Assembly (NCBI GenBank): GCA_947629045.1 | Contig: CANRCF010000032.1 | Span: forward strand, 1-64,000 | DNA: 64,000 nucleotides | DNA from: an uncultured Clostridia bacterium | Lineage (GTDB): Bacteria > Bacillota > Clostridia > TANB77 > CAG-508 | Reading direction: 5' to 3' | In this document: positions 59,829-64,000 of the stretch, in pieces | Layout: every line of letters starts with the position of its first letter | How positions within the stretch are numbered: position 1 is the first letter of the stretch | Notes under the pieces: model-generated | Told to the model about the DNA's origin: nothing | What the model saw: only the letters and a program-made list of their open reading frames with translations | Database searches by the model: none | Position numbers and translations under genes: made by a program

Positions 59829-62483
59829 ATGTTTAACTATGATGTATCGGTTATAATACCAGTATATAATAGCGAAGAATATGTTGAAGAAAGCGTAAAA
59901 TCTATAATAAATCAAAAATATGACTTCTCTAAAATACAAGTCATATTAATAAATGATGGTTCTAAAGATAAAAGCAAGGAAATTTGCGAAAGAATTGCAA
60001 AAAATTATAAAAATATTATCTTAATAAATCAAGAAAATGCTGGCGTATCAGAAGCAAGAAATAATGGAATAAAAAGAGCAGAAGGTAAGTACATATTATT
60101 TTTAGATGCAGATGATACTTTATCTAAAAACGCAATTAAAAAATTAATAAGATTTTTTGATAAGCATTATGATGAAGTAGATATGGTTACATATCCTATG
60201 ATTGTATATGCAAACGAAAAGGCAAAGCCAAAAAAACATTATAGATATGCTTTTTATACAAAAGGTACAGGTGTATATGATTTAACGAAAAATCCATATA
60301 TAGGACAATCTACAATAAACACAATTATTAAAAATTTAAAAGAGAACAATGTACTTTTTAATAAAGAAATGAACTATTCGGAAGATGAAGCATTTAATAC
60401 TGAAGTATTAATGAAAAAGAAAAAGATTGGATTTTGTAAACAAGCAACATATATTTATAGAAAAAATGTAGGCTCTGTTACTAAAAATAAATCAAATCCA
60501 TACTATACTTTTGAAAGTTTAACAAAATATAATGAAATGTTAATAGAAAAGTTTAAAGATAAAGATGGAAAAATACCAAGTTATATACAGGCTATTATTT
60601 TAAACAATTTGAGATGGAGAATAAAAAAAGATGAAATTTTTCCATATCATTATGATGAAAAAGAATATGAAATAGCAATAAATAGAATAAAAAATGTTTT
60701 ACAATATATTGAAAACTCTACAATTATAAATATGCCAGCAATGCCAATATATCATAAGTTTTTTGTATTTAAAATGAAGGAAATTCCTTTTGAAATTAAA
60801 TATAATGACAATAGCTTTTCCATGATAAGTAAAGGAGAAGAAATATATAATAGTGAAACAATAGAAATTACTTTTAGCAGATTTAAAATAATAGATAATA
60901 ACAAATTGTATATGTTAGGATGTGTAAAATCACCACTTTGCGATATTTTAAAGCCACAGGTATTTTTAAAATATAAAACAAAGACAGATGAGGAAAAAGT
61001 AGAAGAATTAACACTTGATGAATCAGTAAAATCATATTATCAATCTAATATAAAAACAAATACATTTTATAAATTTGAAAAAACAATAAAATTAGATGAA
61101 ATTAAAGAATTTGAATTTTTTGAAGTTGTAAATAATACTAAACTAAAAACAGAATATTTTTATTCAAATATGGCTATATTCAATTCTACATGTGGCAGAT
61201 ACTCAGCTTTAAGCAAAGACAAAAAGTATATGATTTCTTACAAACAAAAGAAAAATATATTTAAGATAAAAAAAGATCCAAATTTAGTAAAGAAAATAAT
61301 ATTAAACTTGAAAAATACTATAATTCATAGTAAAGCTAATGTAAAAAGTAATATATACAGAATTTTAGGCATGATTTATAAAAAGAAAAATGTATGGCTA
61401 TATTATGATGCTGCGAATATTTATGATAATGGATATTATCAATTTTTACATGATTTTGGAATAAAAGATGGAATAAATAGGTACTATGTATATGATGGAC
61501 AAGTAAAAAAAGCAGAAAGTAAATTTTCAGAAGAACAAAGAAAGAATTTACTTACATTTGGTACTGTAAAGCACAAAATGTACTATTTAAATGCTGAAAA
61601 GATAATTACATCAGATGTCTCTCTTGATATATATTGCCCATTTAGAAAAAGCATAGGGCTATATAGCGATATTGCAAACTATGATTTAATTTATTTACAA
61701 CATGGCATATTATATGCAAATTTATTATCAATGTATGCAAAAGAAAATACAGAAATTGATAAAATTGTAATTTCCTCTGACTTTGAAAAAGAAAACCTAA
61801 TTAAAAATTATAAATATAATGAGCAAGATTTAATAAAATCCGGAATGCCAAGATTTGATTTAGACAATGAAAAAGAAATTTTAAAAACTAGCAAGGTAAG
61901 AAAAATTATTTATGCACCATCATGGAGAAAGTATTTAATTGGAGAACTTGTAAAAAGACAGAGAAAAGCCAATATGCAAGAAATGAAAAAATCAAATTTT
62001 TACAAGAAAAATGTAGATTTTCTTACATCAGATAGATTAAAGAAAATTTTAGAAGAAAATAATGTAATCCTAGAGTTTAAACTTCATCCAAACTTTAATT
62101 GTTATAGAAAAATTTTTGAAGATAAGTGCAGTAAAAATATTATTCTAAGTAATAATGAAGTTTCACCAAATGAATATGATATGTTAATTACAGACTACTC
62201 ATCTTTTCAATTTGACTTCATAAAACACAATATACCAATTACTTACTTTGTGCCAGACCCTAAAGAATTTAAGGCAGGCTTACATACTTATAGAAAATTG
62301 GATTTACCATTAGAAGAAGCCTTTGGAGATGTTGTATATACTGCAGATGAATTAATAAATAAAATAGAATATTATATTAAAAATGATTTTATTCCAGAAG
62401 AAAAATATAAAAATAAAATGGAAAAATTCTTTTATAAAACTAAAAATTCAAGAGATAAAATTTATGAATCATTGAAAAAGTAA
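59829..62483 (+). CDS. Fusion of a GT2 glycosyltransferase and a CDP-polyol phosphotransferase
   Basis: An 884-residue protein. Residues 1-240 are a GT2 domain (SVIIPVYNSEEYVEESVKSI, INDGSKDKS, ILFLDADDTLS). A linker region with a possible Ig-like or TarS-type part follows (about 320-480). Residues 520-884 are a TagF-type domain with YLQHGILYANLLSMYAKENT, YAPSWRKYL, FKLHPNF and ITDYSSFQFDFIKHNIPITY. It could both glycosylate and extend the teichoic acid, or make a sugar-phosphate repeat. AAAGGAGAACAG precedes the ATG. Its stop codon lies in the next inverted repeat. Confidence 0.88.
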   Translation: MFNYDVSVIIPVYNSEEYVEESVKSIINQKYDFSKIQVILINDGSKDKSKEICERIAKNYKNIILINQENAGVSEARNNGIKRAEGKYILFLDADDTLSKNAIKKLIRFFDKHYDEVDMVTYPMIVYANEKAKPKKHYRYAFYTKGTGVYDLTKNPYIGQSTINTIIKNLKENNVLFNKEMNYSEDEAFNTEVLMKKKKIGFCKQATYIYRKNVGSVTKNKSNPYYTFESLTKYNEMLIEKFKDKDGKIPSYIQAIILNNLRWRIKKDEIFPYHYDEKEYEIAINRIKNVLQYIENSTIINMPAMPIYHKFFVFKMKEIPFEIKYNDNSFSMISKGEEIYNSETIEITFSRFKIIDNNKLYMLGCVKSPLCDILKPQVFLKYKTKTDEEKVEELTLDESVKSYYQSNIKTNTFYKFEKTIKLDEIKEFEFFEVVNNTKLKTEYFYSNMAIFNSTCGRYSALSKDKKYMISYKQKKNIFKIKKDPNLVKKIILNLKNTIIHSKANVKSNIYRILGMIYKKKNVWLYYDAANIYDNGYYQFLHDFGIKDGINRYYVYDGQVKKAESKFSEEQRKNLLTFGTVKHKMYYLNAEKIITSDVSLDIYCPFRKSIGLYSDIANYDLIYLQHGILYANLLSMYAKENTEIDKIVISSDFEKENLIKNYKYNEQDLIKSGMPRFDLDNEKEILKTSKVRKIIYAPSWRKYLIGELVKRQRKANMQEMKKSNFYKKNVDFLTSDRLKKILEENNVILEFKLHPNFNCYRKIFEDKCSKNIILSNNEVSPNEYDMLITDYSSFQFDFIKHNIPITYFVPDPKEFKAGLHTYRKLDLPLEEAFGDVVYTADELINKIEYYIKNDFIPEEKYKNKMEKFFYKTKNSRDKIYESLKK

Positions 62484-62549
62484 AAATAAAAATATTATGT
62501 TTCGTTTGAACATTGCGTAGTGCTTACAAAACATAATATTTTTATTTTT
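62482..62549. terminator. Bidirectional terminator with perfect 21-bp arms
   Basis: The arms at 62482-62502 and 62529-62549 are exact reverse complements (AAAAATAAAAATATTATGTTT and its complement), with a 26-base loop CGTTTGAACATTGCG... ending in T6 on the right. It separates the convergent fusion gene and GtrA gene. The left arm begins inside the stop codon. The loop and the words AAAAATATTAT/CGTTTG are shared with the element at 2734-2873. Confidence 0.8.
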
Positions 62550-62580
62550 TTATATTAATAAATTTTTTAAATTAATTAGT

Positions 62581-63018
62581 TCATTTTGAAGTGTTTTTGT
62601 TTTTAAAAATAATTAGCTTACTGAAAATATAATTTAAAACAATTACAAGTACTTGCGTAAATATTTTAACAATTACATCATTAAAATGGAATACACTTAC
62701 AAGTAAAGCAAATATTCCAATATCTAATATTCCAGAAAATATTCTACAACCATAAAATTTAAAAGCTTCTAAAATAAAATCTTTTGCGTTTTCAGATTTA
62801 TGTTTGAAAACAAAAATTTTATTAGTAAAGAAAGCAAATAAAACTGAAAAGAACCATGCAAGAGCATTAGATATAGTTTTAGATAAATCACTATCACCTA
62901 ATATATGAATTGCTATGAAATAAACTACAAAATTTACTACAGTAGTTAGGACACCAAATACTAAGTACATTATAACTTCTTCATATTTTTTATATAAATC
63001 TATAATTTTTTTTAACAT
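62581..63018 (-). CDS. GtrA family membrane protein
   Basis: A 145-residue protein with four membrane helices. YEEVIMYLVFGVLTTVVNFV, SNALAWFFSVLFAFFTNKIF and QVLVIVLNYIFSKLIIF fit the GtrA pattern. GtrA-type proteins are thought to flip undecaprenyl-phosphate sugars. GAAAGGA precedes the ATG on its strand. The gene follows tyrS in the same direction, 85 bases away, and is convergent with the teichoic acid module. It could serve the GT2-type enzymes elsewhere in the window. It is separate from the GtrA domain in the phase-variable gene. Confidence 0.88.
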   Translation of the reverse strand: MLKKIIDLYKKYEEVIMYLVFGVLTTVVNFVVYFIAIHILGDSDLSKTISNALAWFFSVLFAFFTNKIFVFKHKSENAKDFILEAFKFYGCRIFSGILDIGIFALLVSVFHFNDVIVKIFTQVLVIVLNYIFSKLIIFKNKNTSK

Positions 63019-63103
63019 TTTATTTTCCTTTCGTTTTTATAATATTTTTTCCTTATTGGCATTTTTACAAATAGTAATAAAAAATTTTTAGAAAAGTTCA
63101 AAC

Positions 63104-64000
63104 TTATTTTTCTAATTTGTGGAATACTTTTTTACCTTTCTTTAAAATAGCATAGCCTTCACTAAAATCTTTATCTGATAAAACATAGTTTGTATCAGTA
63201 ACTTTTTCATCATTTAAAGTAATACCACCTTGCATAATTAAAGTTCTTGCTTGACCTTTTGAAGGGGCAAAGCCAACTAAAATCATTGCATCTAAAATAG
63301 GCATATTTACATTATCTACTTTAGTAGTAGGCATATTATCTAAATTTCCACTTCCACCAAATAAAGCATTAGAAGCTTCTTCAGCTTTAATAGCTTCTTC
63401 TTCACCATGAATTAATTTTGTTATTTCAAAAGCAGCTCTTTTCTTAGCTTCATTTATTCTTTCATCTTTGTAAGAGCAAAGTTCATTAATTTCTTCCATA
63501 GGTAAAAATGTAATTAAAGATAGAACTGTTTTTACATCTTCATCTGCGATATTTCTCCAATATTGATAAAATTCATAAGGTGAAGTTTTTTCAGGGTCTA
63601 ACCATAAAGCACCTTTTTCAGTTTTTCCCATTTTTTTACCTTCTCTAGTAGTTAGAAGTTTAAATGTTAAACCAAAAGAATCAGAGTGGCCAATTCTACG
63701 AATTAAATCAACGCCACCTAAAATATTAGACCATTGGTCATTTCCACCTAATTCTAATTTACAGCCATAATTCTCATATAACTTTAAAAAGTCATATGAT
63801 TGCATTAACATATAACCAAGTTCAAAAAATGTTAAACCACGTTCCATTCTTTGTTTATAACATTCAGCAGTAAGCATCTTATTAACAGAGAATAGGGAAC
63901 CAATGTCACGCATAAATTCGATGAAATTTAAGTCTAAAAGCCAATCTGCATTATTAACAATAATAGCAGCATTTTCACCTTCAAAACTTAAAAATTTAGA
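63104..64000 (-). CDS. tyrS: Tyrosyl-tRNA synthetase, C-terminal part
   Basis: The minus-strand frame is open through the window end; 298 residues are visible of about 410, so the N-terminal nucleotide-binding HIGH part lies outside the window. [17 protein letters not shown], the class I KMSKS-type loop [15 protein letters not shown], and the C-terminal S4 RNA-binding domain ([20 protein letters not shown]) are present. The ORF track begins at an internal Met (63913); residues such as [16 protein letters not shown] before it belong to the protein. It charges tRNA-Tyr. Any T-box leader would be beyond the window. Confidence 0.95.
   Translation of the reverse strand, partial: SKFLSFEGENAAIIVNNADWLLDLNFIEFMRDIGSLFSVNKMLTAECYKQRMERGLTFFELGYMLMQSYDFLKLYENYGCKLELGGNDQWSNILGGVDLIRRIGHSDSFGLTFKLLTTREGKKMGKTEKGALWLDPEKTSPYEFYQYWRNIADEDVKTVLSLITFLPMEEINELCSYKDERINEAKKRAAFEITKLIHGEEEAIKAEEASNALFGGSGNLDNMPTTKVDNVNMPILDAMILVGFAPSKGQARTLIMQGGITLNDEKVTDTNYVLSDKDFSEGYAILKKGKKVFHKLEK

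Overview
The window is a low-GC, AT-rich stretch that looks chromosomal and from a Gram-positive, Clostridia-like bacterium. The rpsO-pnp pair, cmk, typA, a yrrM/U32-peptidase pair, LytR-CpsA-Psr and wall-teichoic-acid genes, two small CotF-like spore coat proteins, consensus sigma-A promoters (several TTGACA-17-TATAAT) and Spo0A-box-like heptamers all fit a spore-forming or formerly spore-forming Firmicute. I see no plasmid, phage, insertion sequence or CRISPR signal.

Layout. (1) 1-5118: end of rpsO, a long leader hairpin, pnp, a structured intergenic element, a membrane GT2 and a SanA/YdcF-like protein. (2) 5123-11672: three GT-C type membrane glycosyltransferases, a P-loop/Asp23 fusion and cmk. 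(3) 11976-41089: a large extracellular polysaccharide locus on the + strand. It starts with a PglF-like dehydratase, an aminotransferase and a monotopic phosphoglycosyl transferase. Next come a GT2-LicD fusion, GT4 enzymes, an EpsG/Wzy-like polymerase, the UDP-L-FucNAc genes capE/capF/capG with two membrane glycosyltransferase genes inserted, a LicD protein, another GT4 and a Wzx flippase. It ends with an acyl-carrier cassette (SGNH, FkbH, ACP, MaoC, MBOAT, SGNH) and a module of split transketolase, IspD/TarI-like cytidylyltransferase and SDR. (4) 41192-43207: an LCP ligase and a frameshifted VanZ gene. (5) 43381-50928: a HigBA-like toxin-antitoxin pair, plsC, typA, yrrM, a U32 peptidase, a frameshifted DUF368 gene and tRNA-Gly. 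(6) 50991-53664: a Ser-rich transglutaminase-like protein, cysE and two coat-like proteins. (7) 53841-62483: a wall teichoic acid module (TagG/TagH exporter, TarI, TarJ, two polyol-phosphate polymerases and a GT2-polymerase fusion). (8) A GtrA protein and the 3' part of tyrS on the minus strand.

How it fits together (inference). The locus appears to build a Wzx/Wzy-type glycan on undecaprenyl phosphate, containing a 4-amino-6-deoxy sugar and L-FucNAc. The glycan would carry phospho-polyol groups (LicD) and an acyl group made from a carrier-bound three-carbon unit (FkbH-ACP-MaoC) and moved outside by MBOAT/SGNH proteins. It would be attached to the wall by the LCP protein. The TarIJ module supplies CDP-ribitol for teichoic acid and perhaps for the LicD domains.

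Most notable: the FkbH-ACP-MaoC-MBOAT-SGNH decoration cassette; a (CA)10 microsatellite that puts a GT2-GtrA gene out of frame and could switch it; the transketolase/cytidylyltransferase/SDR module; two Spo0A-like boxes 21 bp apart before the main polysaccharide promoter; and single-base frameshifts in the VanZ and DUF368 genes.
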